The notes: generated by a model not told the origin, from the sequence alone. Counted from the stretch's first letter, positions 48,646 through 58,052 are shown. The stretch is 64,000 nt of DNA from Mycoplasmopsis iners ATCC 19705 (GCF_000701805.1 NZ_JNJW01000002.1:1-64000); one strand, 5' to 3'. Numbers and translations: made by a program.

Positions 48646-49074
48646 TTATTTTAAATCTTCACTACTTGGCTCTTCTAATAATTCCAAGTATTTAATAGGA
48701 TATCTAACAAAAAACATTATTGCTCAAACTTTAATTTTCTTTTTAATATTAGCTTCGTTTTGTTCTTTTTCAATAGCTCTTAAGGCTAACATATTAAATA
48801 TTATTCCAATAAGATAATAAATACTTAAAATTGTAACTAATGAGAATATAGCTAAAAAAACTATAACTAATACTAAGTTATTATCATTTTGCACACTTGA
48901 TCTTCTAACTAAAGCTACAATGCCTACTATGGTTATTATCAAACCAAAAAATAAGCTTACAAAACCTATTCTGAATAATGTAAATAATCTTGATTTAAAA
49001 AAACTTAAGTTAGAATGATAAACTTTGTTTCAAGCTTCAACTTTTTCGTTTAATGAATATTTATTTTTAATCAT
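48646..49074 (-). CDS. Two-span membrane protein, unknown
   Basis: 142 residues. An amphipathic N-terminal 30 residues is followed by two hydrophobic helices (about residues 36-58 and 67-98) and a charged tail (KEQNEANIKKKIKV). UGA Trp at EAWNKV and KVWAIM. Its ATG overlaps the end of rbgA by 8 bp, so it is the last gene of the trmL operon. It is similar in size and topology to the protein at 32652-33074 but I see no clear sequence similarity. Function unknown. Confidence 0.7.
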
Positions 49075-49915
49075 ATGTAACTCCTTTTAAATCTCTAACT
49101 CAGGTAATAAATTCTTTATAAATTCTTGTAAAGTCGGGTTTATTATTTATCCGATAACCCTTTTTTATAGCTATTTCAGCAAAAATATTGTAAGCTTTAG
49201 CCTCGTCAATTTCTCTATCAGTAACGGCAACATTAAAATGACTATTTAATTTGTCTAAATAATATTGACAAATGATTTTTAAGTAATTATCAGCTAAAAA
49301 TCTAAGTGGAAAAATGCTTGTTTCAATCGAGCCTATCATTGCCAATTTAACGGCCGCTTCTTGATCTGTTAATTTAGGAAGCAAAATTCCAGGGGTGTCC
49401 ATAAAATAAATATCATCGACAGCTACTCATTTTTTAACCCTTGTTACACCGGGCTGATTAGCCACTTTTAAGCTTTTCTTTTGTGAAACTAAATTGATTA
49501 AGGTGCTTTTGCCAGCATTTGGCACACCCATGACAAATACTCTTATTTTGGTTAATAAAAAGCCTTTTTCTCTTTCTCTAGCAATCTTATTTTTCATTAA
49601 GTCTTTGACAGCTTTAATAATTTGCAACCTTGCTTTGTGTTGTTTTAAGTCTAATCAAAGCACTTTAGAACCCGCAAATCTTTTTTGAATAAGTTCTTTT
49701 TTGCTCTTATCCATTAAATCAACTTTAGTAATCACAAATAATCTAGGTTTTTGTGGTGCAATACTATCAAAATCTTCATTGTATGAACTAATTGGGCATC
49801 TAGCATCAAGAACAATAATGAATAAGTCAGCTATTGAAACATTTTCTTTGATTTCTCTAGTTGCCTTAGCCATATGACCAGGATATCAATTAATTAAAGT
49901 TTGTTCTTCAGCCAT
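49067..49915 (-). CDS. rbgA: Ribosome biogenesis GTPase RbgA (YlqF)
   Basis: 282 residues. Circularly permuted GTPase required for late 50S assembly. The G4 motif (ITKVDL) comes before the P-loop (GVPNAGKST), followed by G2 GVTR and G3 DTPG, the expected permuted order. The N-terminal start NWYPGHMAKA is the family hallmark. UGA Trp codons at residue 10, in KVLWLDL and in KKWVAVDD. The C-terminal ANTAR-like domain is present. Starts 1 bp after the DivIVA-like gene stop. Confidence 0.95.
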
Positions 49916-49916
49916 T

Positions 49917-50153
49917 TTATTCTCCTATTTTAATTTTGAGTTCTAAAACTGTTTTTTCAAGTTCATTAATTTTGTTGTTATATTGAATTTGAATTTCTTT
50001 GGTGCTTTTTTTATAACTACTAAATTCATTGGCTAATTCGTCATATAGTTTTGCTAGTTCATTGAGTAAAATATCAACATCATGAGCAGAATAACCATTA
50101 AATTCGCGACTAAAATTATTTGTTGTAATTAGCTTGTGAAACTTGTCTTTCAT
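49917..50153 (-). CDS. Short DivIVA/GpsB-like coiled-coil protein
   Basis: 78 residues. The N-terminal half (FHKLITTNNFSREFNGYSAHDVDILLNEL) resembles the DivIVA/GpsB membrane-binding domain, where a GYxxxxVDxFL motif precedes a coiled coil. The rest (about residues 38-78) is heptad-like: YDELANEF, KKSTKEI, INELEKTVLELKIKI. DivIVA-type proteins mark curved membrane or division sites. I chose the ATG at 50153; an upstream ATG overlapping the methyltransferase is possible. It sits in an operon of RNA methyltransferases and rbgA. Domain call is by pattern only. Confidence 0.6.
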   Translation of the reverse strand: MKDKFHKLITTNNFSREFNGYSAHDVDILLNELAKLYDELANEFSSYKKSTKEIQIQYNNKINELEKTVLELKIKIGE

Positions 50154-50160
50154 AAATGAC

Positions 50161-50877
50161 CTACCCATTATAAATTTTATTTAAAATAATGCCGCTAGCA
50201 ACAGCTACATTTAAACTTTCAAAATCAATTGGAATATAAATTTTAGCATCACAAAGTTCATATAATTGTTTGTTTATACCTTGACCTTCATTACCTAAAA
50301 TAATTACCAATTTATCTTTTTTATAGTTATATTGGCTAAAATTAATACTATCTTTATCTAATGATGTTGCTAATAAACAATAACCTTTTTGCTTAAGTTC
50401 TTTTAAGGGCGCATAACTATCTTGAATTTTAATAATATTAAGATCAAAAAGCGCTCCTTGGGTTGATCTAATGATTTTGTCATTATAAACATTAACATTA
50501 GTAAATAAAGTATCAAAACCAAAAGCACGCATATTCCTGATAATTGTGCCAACATTACCAGGATCTTGTACGTTGTCCAAAAAGACTATTTTATTGCCTA
50601 TTTCGACTTTTTGAGGCTTATGGCAAAGTGCAATAACACCTTCGGGATTTTGCAAAGTTGTTAAAGACTTTAAAACATTGTCAGTAATTTTAGTAGCTTG
50701 AGAATAAGTGTTTTTGCTATCTAATTCATAAATTTCAATTACTAAATTCTGTTTAAGTGCTTCTTCGACCAAATGGTAATTTTCAACTAAAAAGAATTCT
50801 GATTTATTGTCTCTTTTAATGGCTTTAAGTTTTTTAACTTTGTCATTTTGCACACTAGAAATGAGGTTATTGCGCAT
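50161..50877 (-). CDS. SpoU-family (TrmH/RlmB-like) RNA 2'-O-methyltransferase
   Basis: 238 residues. The N-terminal substrate-binding domain begins with KVKKLKAIK...FFLVEN, followed by a SPOUT knot domain. The three SpoU motifs are present: DPGNVGTIIRN (motif 1), ILGNEGQGI (motif 2) and IPIDFESLNVAVASGI (motif 3). It methylates ribose in rRNA or tRNA with SAM; whether the target is 23S G2251 or another site cannot be told. The start overlaps the end of trmL by 11 bp. No UGA codons. Confidence 0.92.
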   Translation of the reverse strand: MRNNLISSVQNDKVKKLKAIKRDNKSEFFLVENYHLVEEALKQNLVIEIYELDSKNTYSQATKITDNVLKSLTTLQNPEGVIALCHKPQKVEIGNKIVFLDNVQDPGNVGTIIRNMRAFGFDTLFTNVNVYNDKIIRSTQGALFDLNIIKIQDSYAPLKELKQKGYCLLATSLDKDSINFSQYNYKKDKLVIILGNEGQGINKQLYELCDAKIYIPIDFESLNVAVASGIILNKIYNG

Positions 50878-51406
50878 GTTCCTTTAATTCCTTCAAGAAG
50901 TCTTTGCCTTTTTGAACTTCATATTTGCTTAAATCCTTGAAATCTAATTGTTTCATAATTTCATAGCCAACAATTGCCACTGTATTTGCTAAATTAATTG
51001 ATCTCATGCTTGAAACCATAGGGATTCTTAAGCATCTATCTAAATGTTTGAATAAGATTTCTTTGTCAATTCCAGTTGATTCTTTACCAAACATTACTCA
51101 AATTTCACCATTTTGTTCATAATGTTGCTTGTAGTCAATGTCTGAATAAGTTATTTCGCCATATCTTGTTAAATAATATATGTGTTTATCGCCATATAGT
51201 TTATGAAAATCAGCATAAGAAGCATGAACTTCATGTCTAATATCGCTTAATAATCTACCCGCTGCAGGACGAGATAAATGTTTTGGATCTAAATCAAAAG
51301 CAATCGGTTTAATAATGTGTAATTTAGCACCTAAGGCATAACAAGTTCTAATAATATTACCTGTGTTTGGTGAAATTTCTGGTTCGAATAAAACAATATT
51401 TAGCAT
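50867..51406 (-). CDS. trmL: tRNA (cytidine(34)-2'-O)-methyltransferase TrmL
   Basis: 179 residues, minimal single-domain SPOUT enzyme. It 2'-O-methylates the wobble base of leucine tRNAs. The N-terminal VLFEPEISPNTGNIIRTC and the C-terminal IPM, SMRSINLANTVAIV knot motifs match TrmL; FGKESTGI lies between. One UGA Trp (GEIWVMFG). First gene of a five-gene leftward operon (trmL, SpoU methylase, DivIVA-like, rbgA, membrane protein). Divergent from rpoE. Confidence 0.94.
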
Positions 51407-51500
51407 ACTTCCCCTTATTTGTATTTTTCAATATTCTAATATAATAGTAAAATTATTTAAATAATTATACTTTAATTACATTCATTGTATAGGAGTGGAT

Positions 51501-51761
51501 ATGAAAACAATGTTAGATATTATTTTAGATTATGCTAAAGTTCATTGCAATGGTCATGTATTTATTACATTTGACGAATTTTTTGGATCAGTTGAAAGTG
51601 AATTAAAAGCAAAATGAGAACTTGAAGCAGAAGAAAAAAGCCTTTCATATGAACAAATTAGACTTAACAAAATTGGTGAATTATATCGTTTATTAACAGT
51701 AGATTCGCGTTTTGTAAGAAACGAACAAGGTAATTGATCAACCAGAATTGGCTTTAAATAA
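51501..51761 (+). CDS. rpoE: RNA polymerase delta subunit-like HARE-HTH protein
   Basis: 86 residues. It resembles the folded N-terminal HARE-HTH domain of RNA polymerase delta: MLDIILDYAKVHCNGHVFITFDEFF, an EQIRLNKIGELYRLLTVDSRFV stretch, and a final NWSTRIGF. Delta promotes polymerase recycling and promoter selectivity in Firmicutes. The long acidic tail of the Bacillus protein is absent. Two UGA Trp codons. A strong AGGAG precedes the ATG. Similar short delta proteins are usual in mycoplasmas. Confidence 0.8.
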
Positions 51762-51770
51762 GAACAATTA

Positions 51771-51807
51771 GCGTATTTTTTCATAAAAAGTACGCTTTTT
51801 TATTTTT
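51771..51807 (+). terminator. Terminator after rpoE
   Basis: Stem gcgta...tacgc extended by T/A pairs, followed by a long T-rich tract. Confidence 0.75.
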
Positions 51808-51832
51808 TGTAAATTAAGTTATTAAATGAGCT

Positions 51833-52417
51833 ATGAAGAACAAATGATTAATCAGTTTAATAACTATGTTTTCTTGATTTTTAACAAGCTGTTCAGCCAG
51901 AGAGTTTATTCCTTTAGAAAACATTGCTAATGTAAAAGCACATAGTGTTTATGATGGCGACACTTTTAAAGTTAAATTAGCTAGTCAAATTTATAGCATT
52001 CGCTTATTCGGGGTGGACTGCCCTGAAATGAATCGGCAGAATTTTTATGCACAAAAATGAGCAAATTTAGCAAAACAATTTACTGCTAAGTGATTAGAAG
52101 AAAAAGCTTTTAAAATAACTTATTTTACTGATGATGTTTATCAAAGAAAAGTTTGTTGCGTTTGTGATAATGACAATAACGAATTAGCCTATGAATTAGT
52201 TAAAAATGGCTATGCTATAGTTTCATATGTCGAGTTAAATAAAGCAAATGATATGTTTTATGTGGCTAATGAAAATTTAAAAGATTTGTATTATAAACTT
52301 AAAAAAATCGAGGGTTATGCTTTCAAGAATAAGCTAGGTTTGTGGTCTGATTATCAACATATTCAAGAAATATATGAGGCTGATAAAGTAAATAATTTAA
52401 GTATTTGAATGGATTAA
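51833..52417 (+). CDS. Lipoprotein thermonuclease (staphylococcal nuclease family)
   Basis: 194 residues. A lipoprotein signal MKNKWLISLITMFSWFLTSC places a lipobox Cys at residue 20, so the mature enzyme is anchored on the cell surface. The SNase fold follows: VYDGDTF with metal ligand Asp, SIRLFGVDCPE with the active-site Arg and Asp/Glu pattern, and DVYQRKV with the second Arg. It would degrade host DNA and RNA for nucleotide salvage, like other mycoplasma membrane nucleases. Five UGA Trp codons, three of them in or near the signal, break the frame in the standard code. No strong Shine-Dalgarno. Confidence 0.9.
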
Positions 52418-52472
52418 ATTTGACTTGAAAATATTAAGACTAAATTTTAAAACTTAATATTTAAATTTAATA

Positions 52473-52560
52473 TATAATACCAAGTGCAATTTAATATTGC
52501 CTCTTGCTAGTGGGAGAGAAAATTCAAAAGTATCGCTAGTACCACAATATCGAAAGGATA
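52473..52560 (+). promoter_or_regulatory. rplKA promoter (-10) and probable structured autoregulatory leader
   Basis: A -10 TATAAT lies at 52473-52478. About 80 bases of leader follow. A hairpin gcaat/attgc (52486-52500, extended by caag/cttg) is followed by GTGG (52510-52513) that can pair with CCAC (52543-52546), and gctagt occurs twice (52506, 52536). In many bacteria L1 binds the L11-L1 operon leader and represses it; the structure here is compatible, but the site is inferred. AAAGG precedes the rplK ATG. Confidence 0.5.
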
Positions 52561-52566
52561 ACGAAT

Positions 52567-53004
52567 ATGGCAAAATCAAAAGCTGATATCGTTCGTGTTC
52601 GTAAATTGCAATTTTTAGCTGGACAAGCTAAACCAGGACCTGCTTTAGCCGGTGTTGGTATTAACATGCCAGACTTTACAAGAGCATTTAACGACGCAAC
52701 AAGGGAAAGAGGAAATGAACCTGTTCCTGTACAAATTACTGTTTACAAAGACAAATCATTCGAATTCAAATTATTTACAGCACCTGCAAGTTACAAATTA
52801 AAGCAAGCTGTCAAAGCTGCTAAAGGTAGTTCAAACGCTAAAACTACAAAAATTGCTTCAATTTCACTTGATCAATTAAGAGAAATTGCTGAATACAAAT
52901 TACCTGATTTAAACACTGACAATATTGAAGCTGCTATGAGAACTATTGCTGGAACTGCAAAACAAATGGGTATTACAGTTGAAGGCTTAGAAGGAGATAA
53001 ATAA
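52567..53004 (+). CDS. rplK: 50S ribosomal protein L11
   Basis: 145 residues, normal length. Component of the GTPase-associated centre and binds 23S helices 43-44. The N-terminal domain includes GQAKPGPALAGVGINMPDF (usual G-A-P-P-VG pattern), with VPVQITVYKDKSFEF and, in the C-terminal domain, LNTDNIEAAMRTIAGTAKQMGI. No Trp or UGA. Its stop overlaps the rplA start by one base. It is not followed by rplJ-rplL here; the operon ends after rplA. Confidence 0.97.
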   Translation: MAKSKADIVRVRKLQFLAGQAKPGPALAGVGINMPDFTRAFNDATRERGNEPVPVQITVYKDKSFEFKLFTAPASYKLKQAVKAAKGSSNAKTTKIASISLDQLREIAEYKLPDLNTDNIEAAMRTIAGTAKQMGITVEGLEGDK

Positions 53005-53699
53005 TGGCTTTCAAAGGCGGAAAGAAAATTAGAGCTGCTAGAGAATCATTTGACAAAACAATTGCTTATGATTTAAACGAAGCTTTAGAATTAGTTAAAA
53101 GAACTTCATATACAAAATTTGATGGTTCAGTTGAACTTGTTCTTAAATTAAACCTTGATGTTCGTAAAGCAGATCAACAATTACGTGGATCAGTATTATT
53201 ACCTAATGGTACAGGTAAATCAATTAGAGTTTTAGTAGTTACAAACAACCCAGAAAAACAAAAATTAGCTAAGGCAGCTGGTGCTGACCAAGTTGTTGAC
53301 GGTTTAGAATTAGAAGGCAAAATTAAAGAAGATAACTTTGATTTTGATGTTATGGTTGCTGACCCAGCTATGATGCCTTTATTAGGTAAATATGGTAAAA
53401 AATTAGGACCTAAAGGTCTTATGCCAAACCCTAAAACCGGTACAGTTACTCCAACACCTGAAAAAGCTGTTGAAGAACTTAAAAAAGGTAAAGCAAACTA
53501 TAGAACTGACAAAGCAGGTATCGTACACACCATGATTGGTAAAGTAAGTATGGACACTGATAAATTAGTTGAAAATGCAAATACAGTAATTAATTTAATC
53601 AAAAAACTTAAACCAGCAGCTGTTAAAGGTACATATGTACAAAACGTTGTTGTTACAGCAACAATGGCTCCTGGTGTTAAAGTAAAATTAGAAAAATAA
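53004..53699 (+). CDS. rplA: 50S ribosomal protein L1
   Basis: 231 residues, normal length. It forms the L1 stalk that helps release deacylated tRNA and in many bacteria represses its own operon. The signature MPNPKTGTVTPTPEKAV and LGPKGLMP are intact, as is the C-terminal GTYVQNVVVTATMAPGVKV. ATG overlaps the rplK TAA (TAATG). A terminator follows 3 bp past the stop. Confidence 0.97.
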   Translation: MAFKGGKKIRAARESFDKTIAYDLNEALELVKRTSYTKFDGSVELVLKLNLDVRKADQQLRGSVLLPNGTGKSIRVLVVTNNPEKQKLAKAAGADQVVDGLELEGKIKEDNFDFDVMVADPAMMPLLGKYGKKLGPKGLMPNPKTGTVTPTPEKAVEELKKGKANYRTDKAGIVHTMIGKVSMDTDKLVENANTVINLIKKLKPAAVKGTYVQNVVVTATMAPGVKVKLEK

Positions 53700-53702
53700 T
53701 TC

Positions 53703-53733
53703 AAAAAGCATTCTTGTATAAGAGTGCTTTTTC
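53703..53733 (+). terminator. Terminator after rplA
   Basis: Stem aaaaagcattctt / aagagtgctttt (with G-T pairs), loop gtat, then T. Confidence 0.8.
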
Positions 53734-53787
53734 ATTTAAAAATACCTAAAAGTGCTATAAAATAGCCATAATAATAAATTCTGGCAA

Positions 53788-53811
53788 AATAAAAATCGTG
53801 CTAAACACGAT
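53788..53811 (-). terminator. Terminator after the membrane protein gene at 53817
   Basis: Six-bp stem atcgtg / cacgat with a 5-base loop and a T-rich leftward tail. Confidence 0.7.
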
Positions 53812-53816
53812 AAATA

Positions 53817-54605
53817 TTATTTGTTTGGAAATTTTGCTTGAAAAGATTCAAGACATTCTTCATATGATTTAAATCTATTTAGTTTGACTAATAATTGAAA
53901 ACTCATGCCTAGAATAAATAATGGATATTTTTGCACTGGAGTATCAGTAGATTGTTCAATTTCTAAATTAGCTCCTCAAAAATGAGCATTGGTAAGAATT
54001 TTAGTTAATACTTTATTATTGTCTAATTTAGCAATGTTTTTAAATTTCTTGTAAAAAAATACGCTAAATGGGACTGTTTTAAAACTTGCTTGATTGGCAA
54101 ACATCACATCTTTTATTGAAATATTATCCGGATCTAAATTCATAATGTTTACAGATTTTAATTCATCAAAATCGATGTTATTATCTACTGTAAATGATCT
54201 AATTGTTATTAATGTTGATCATAGTTGGTATACTGAAAAACCTATTTCTATTAAGTTTAGTACACCAATAAGTAAAATAGCTAATCAACTTAGTTGTTCC
54301 AATAGGCCAGCAGCATATACCGAGCCTAGTACAATCATGGCAATTATTGGCAATGAAATACAAATAGCAAAGAAGACAAAATTAATCTTTTTTAGCTTGT
54401 TTATAGTTAAAGTATTCACCTTCTCATATTTTTTAATTAGTTTTAAATAATAATTCATATGGTACTTGTAAATACCATAAATTAAAAAAGCAATAAACAT
54501 GACAGATACAAAAATGTATGACATATAGCTAAAATGTTGAAAATCACTTGTAGCTTCCACGCTAGAATTGTTTGCTTTTTCAGCGAAATATTTAATATAG
54601 TTCAT
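53817..54605 (-). CDS. Three-span membrane protein with C-terminal soluble domain, unknown
   Basis: 262 residues. Three hydrophobic helices (about residues 27-48, 75-100, 106-130) are followed by about 130 residues of soluble sequence, including SFTVDNNIDFDELKSVNIMN and a final SYEECLESFQAKFPNK. A short basic loop joins helices 1 and 2. UGA Trp at LSWLAIL, LWSTL and HFWGAN. Single-gene unit, divergent from prfA with about 100 bp between. No family recognised. Confidence 0.7.
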
Positions 54606-54689
54606 AAGTCTCCTTAATTAATAATGTTTATATTTTACCAATTTCTTAATGAAATAGATGTCTTAGGTAAATTTAAACGCTTTTTGTTA

Positions 54690-54695
54690 TATAAT
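54690..54695 (+). promoter_or_regulatory. -10 box of prfA, close to the start codon
   Basis: TATAAT with only 9 bases to the prfA ATG at 54705; the transcript would have a very short or no leader. No clear Shine-Dalgarno is present. Confidence 0.45.
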
Positions 54696-54704
54696 AACAA
54701 AACT

Positions 54705-55784
54705 ATGGAAAAAGCAATGTTTAAATCATTAACAGATATTAAGAATACTTATAATCAATTGAATGAAAAATTATCAGATGAAGCTGTTATTTCAAATATT
54801 AAGGAATATGCCAAAATTAACAAAGAAATCAACAAAATCAAAGACATTGTAAGCAAATTTGTTGAATATGAAAATGTTCTTTCAGAAATAGAAGAAGCTA
54901 AATTATTATTGAATTCAAAAAATGAAGAAGAAGTTATGTTCGCTAAAAGTATTTTAGACGAAAACAACTCTAAAATAGATGTTTTAGAAGACGAACTTAA
55001 AATTTTAATTTTGCCAAAAGATGAAAATGATGACAAAAACGTGATCATTGAAATTAGAGGTGCTGCTGGTGGAGACGAAGCAAATATTTTTGCTGGAGAT
55101 CTTTACCGCATGTATACCAAATATGCTGATGAATTAGATTTTAAAGTAAAAACCTTATCGTCTTCTGTTGCTTCTAATGGTGGATTTTCACAAATTGTTT
55201 TTTCAGTTAGAGGCGAAAATGCCTACTCTAAACTTAAATTTGAAAGTGGAGTGCATCGTGTTCAACGTGTACCTGTTACAGAAAGCGCTGGAAGAATTCA
55301 TACATCAACAGCAACAGTAACGGTTATGCCTGAAATAGACGATTCTGTTGATATTGATATTAAACCAGCTGACATCAAAATTGATACATATAGGTCAAGT
55401 GGCGCAGGTGGTCAATCAGTTAACACAACGGATTCAGCGGTTAGAATTACTCACATTCCAACTGGAATTGTAGTTTCTTCACAAGATGAAAGAAGCCAGA
55501 TTGCCAATAGAGAAACTGCCTTAATGGTTCTTAAATCTAAACTTTATGACTTAGAAATGGCTAAAAAACAAGAAGAAGAAGCTGGTTATAGAAAACTTGC
55601 TGGCCAAGGTGACAGAAGTGAAAAAATTAGAACTTATAATTACCCACAAGATAGAGTAACAGATCATAGAATTGGCTTTTCTACTTCTTTAAAACAAGTA
55701 ATCGAAGGCAAATTACAGCCAATTGTTGATGCTTTATTAACAGAAGAACAAAATCAAAAAATCAAAGAAGCAGGTTTATTTTAA
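54705..55784 (+). CDS. prfA: Peptide chain release factor 1
   Basis: 359 residues, normal length. RF1 reads UAA and UAG; since UGA is Trp here, no RF2 is needed. The GGQ motif lies in [11 protein letters not shown]. The tripeptide region expected to contact the stop codon lies near [19 protein letters not shown] chose ATG 54705 ([14 protein letters not shown]) because an upstream in-frame ATG lies ahead of the -10 box at 54690. Overlaps prmC by one base (TTTTAATG). No UGA codon. Confidence 0.96.
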   Translation: MEKAMFKSLTDIKNTYNQLNEKLSDEAVISNIKEYAKINKEINKIKDIVSKFVEYENVLSEIEEAKLLLNSKNEEEVMFAKSILDENNSKIDVLEDELKILILPKDENDDKNVIIEIRGAAGGDEANIFAGDLYRMYTKYADELDFKVKTLSSSVASNGGFSQIVFSVRGENAYSKLKFESGVHRVQRVPVTESAGRIHTSTATVTVMPEIDDSVDIDIKPADIKIDTYRSSGAGGQSVNTTDSAVRITHIPTGIVVSSQDERSQIANRETALMVLKSKLYDLEMAKKQEEEAGYRKLAGQGDRSEKIRTYNYPQDRVTDHRIGFSTSLKQVIEGKLQPIVDALLTEEQNQKIKEAGLF

Positions 55785-56518
55785 TGAATAATAAAGAGCA
55801 AATTTTATTAGCTGAAAAACGCAAATATAATTTGCCTCTTTTTTTAACTTACAAAGAAAAAGAGGCTTTAAAACAGAATAAACCAATCCAACATATTATG
55901 GGTTATGTTGAATATTTAGATACTAAAATCATAGTGAATCAAAATGTTTTAATACCTAGATATGAGACCGAAGAATTAGTGTATTTGACTATAAAACAGC
56001 TTGATAAAGAAAAAGAATATAAAATATTAGATTTATGTACAGGCTCGGGATTTATAGGCTTAGCTCTTAAAAAACACTTACCTAAAATTAAATTAACAAT
56101 GTCTGATATTAGTTATAAAGCGTTAAAAATAGCAAAACAAAATAGCAAAATTAATTTCAACAAACTAATTAGAAACAAAGATATTAAAATAGTTCATTCT
56201 AACTTATTTAAAGGCTTAAAAAACAAGAAATATGATGTTATTATTTCCAATCCGCCATATCTTGATAAAAAAGATGAAACAGTGGATATAAGTGTGAGAA
56301 ATAACGAACCCCATATTGCCTTGTTTACAGGTGAAAACGGTTGAAAAATTTATCGAATGATCTTAGAACAGTATCATAAGCATCTAAATAAAAATGGTTT
56401 ATTAATCTTAGAAATTAATCCTTATCATTATGATAAATGGCAAAAAATTCCCAATTGTGAAATACTAAAAGATATTAATGGTAAATGACGTTTTGTTTTC
56501 ATAAAAAATGGTTTCTAA
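55784..56518 (+). CDS. prmC: Peptide chain release factor N5-glutamine methyltransferase
   Basis: 244 residues. It methylates the glutamine of the RF1 GGQ motif. SAM motif I is LDLCTGSGFIGLAL and the catalytic motif is SNPPYL. Before it, HIMGYVEYLD and VLIPRYETEELV are typical PrmC elements. UGA Trp at GENGWKIYR and NGKWRFVF. Directly coupled to its substrate gene prfA by a one-base overlap, the standard arrangement. Confidence 0.95.
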
Positions 56519-56530
56519 TATAATGAATAT

Positions 56531-56758
56531 ATGAATATTCAAGACAAAATAATCAAAGATTTGGAAAGAATGTCAAAACATTCTATTAAACCAGAAATGT
56601 TATTGACAGAAATAAATATCGATTCATTAGATCTAGCTGAAATGATTTACGAAGCTGAAGTGTCATTCAAAATAAGATATAAAGACGAAGACTTAGGAAA
56701 ATTAAAAACAGTTCAAGATTTCATTACTTTAACTGAGAATGAAATGGCAAAAATATAA
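56531..56758 (+). CDS. acpP: Acyl carrier protein-like protein
   Basis: 75 residues, the usual ACP size. The phosphopantetheine attachment serine is in NIDSLDLAEM (residue 32). The sequence is less acidic than typical ACP. Mycoplasmas lack de novo fatty acid synthesis, so ACP probably serves acyl transfer in phospholipid assembly or another carrier role. Third gene in prfA-prmC-acpP, 12 bp after prmC. A terminator follows within a few bases. Confidence 0.88.
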   Translation: MNIQDKIIKDLERMSKHSIKPEMLLTEINIDSLDLAEMIYEAEVSFKIRYKDEDLGKLKTVQDFITLTENEMAKI

Positions 56759-56759
56759 T

Positions 56760-56780
56760 AAAGGCTTTTCTGCCTTTTTT
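56760..56780 (+). terminator. Terminator after acpP
   Basis: Stem aaaggc / gccttt with loop ttttct, then T run. Confidence 0.75.
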
Positions 56781-56820
56781 ATTATTTTATGGCTATTTAT
56801 GCTATAATTATCAAGCTTGT

Positions 56821-56895
56821 AGGAGTGTAGTTCAACGGTAGAACAACGGGCTTCAACCCCGTGTGTTATGGGTTCGAATCCTGTCACTCCTGCCA
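56821..56895 (+). tRNA. tRNA-Trp (anticodon UCA, reads UGA)
   Basis: 75 nt with CCA encoded. Acceptor stem AGGAGTG/CACTCCT, anticodon stem ACGGG/CCCGT with loop CTTCAAC, T loop GGTTCGAATCC. The anticodon TCA with a short variable loop identifies it as the UGA-decoding Trp tRNA that defines translation table 4. Confidence 0.93.
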
Positions 56896-56918
56896 TTTTT
56901 TTATTCTGAATTTTAATA

Positions 56919-56948
56919 GAAAAACGAAGGTTTAAGCCTTCGTTTTTT
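56919..56948. terminator. Bidirectional terminator between tRNA-Trp and tRNA-Lys
   Basis: Stem aaaacgaagg / ccttcgtttt with loop tttaag, between convergent tRNA genes. Confidence 0.8.
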
Positions 56949-56952
56949 GATT

Positions 56953-57028
56953 TGGTACATCCTGTGGGGATCGAACCCACGACCCAGGGATTAAGAGTCC
57001 CTTGCTCTGCCTGCTGAGCTAAGGATGC
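56953..57028 (-). tRNA. tRNA-Lys (anticodon CUU)
   Basis: 76 nt with CCA encoded. Anticodon stem AGGGA/TCCCT with loop CTCTTAA. T arm GTGGG TTCGATC CCCAC. Acceptor GCATCCT/AGGATGT has a terminal G-T pair. Confidence 0.92.
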
Positions 57029-57091
57029 ATGCTTTAATATTTTAACACTTTTTAAAATAATTGGCAGGCATTTTAGCTTAAAAGGCAAGGA

Positions 57092-57115
57092 AAAAATGCC
57101 AATTAAGGCATTTTT
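57092..57115 (-). terminator. Terminator overlapping the end of the Bmp importer operon
   Basis: Perfect 9-bp stem aaaaatgcc / ggcattttt with loop aattaa; the last permease's stop codon (57114-57116) overlaps the stem. Confidence 0.8.
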
Positions 57116-58052
57116 AACGCGTTGATTTGTCATAAGGTATTCCGGCGGCGGCTGGCGCTTTGGAACGTTTTGACATTGCTATAACTATCAACAATGTTAA
57201 GAAGTAAGGAGCAACTTCAAATAAGTCACTTATTTTAGCTAAATTTTCGCCAAAGAAAGCGACAGAATATGAAATTCCAAGTAACACTGAGAATAACAAT
57301 GTAGAAAGAGCTATTAATAATACGTTTCATTGACCCATAATCATTATTGATAAAGCCAAGTAACCAAATCCAGCTACATCACCGTTGAAATTGATTTTTC
57401 CGGTGGTAGTTGATTGAGCAAAGAACGCTCCTGCTAAACCTGATAATGCTCCTGAAATGATTACAGATTGTCATTTAATATTATTAACTTTAATTCCTGC
57501 CACGTCAGCTGCTTGTGGATTTTCACCGATACTTCTAAATCTTAACCCTCAAGGAGTTTTATATAAGAATAAGTAGCTTAATACAATTACTAAAATAGTG
57601 CATACTAATGGGAAAGAAATTATTGGAACACTTCAAATTTGATTTTTTTCCGCAATAGCAAATTCTAAGTTGTGGAATGTATTTTGTAATTTCTTAGCAT
57701 CACCAAAGATTGTTAAGAAAATTAATGCAATACCTACGGCTAATAAGTTAAAGGCGAAACCTGAAATTGTTTGCGAACTCTTTAACTTAATAACAGCAAA
57801 ACCAAAAATCAAGGAAGCAACAGCACCAAACAACACTCCTGCCAATGTTGCAGGGATAACTAATCATGGGTTAGTTTCGCCAAGAAAGTGATGTGAAAAC
57901 ATTAAATATCCCAACGCTCCAAATATCATCATACCATTTACGGCAATATTAACAATTCCTGCTCTTTCGGTAAACATACCTGAAATAGCAGCAATACTTA
58001 AAATACAGAAGAATAATAATATTCAGTTATAAGAGTTGGCAAATGCTACCAT
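57114..58052 (-). CDS. Bmp/nucleoside-type ABC importer, permease 2 (YufQ/NupQ-like)
   Basis: 312 residues with about eight to ten helices, of the BPD_transp_2 (RbsC-like) family. Characteristic segments are FTERAGIVNIAVNGMMIFGALGY near the N-terminus, SIGENPQAADVAGI in the EAA-like loop, and SGALSGLAGAFFA. Together with permease 1 it forms the channel for a nucleoside or related substrate. UGA Trp in SYNWILL, KNQIWSVP and others. Its ATG overlaps the end of permease 1 (7 bp). Last gene of the operon. Confidence 0.92.

Noticed and set aside
54094-54450. 118-codon rightward open frame
   Set aside because: Antisense to the membrane protein at 53817-54605, which has a coherent topology, ribosome site and terminator.
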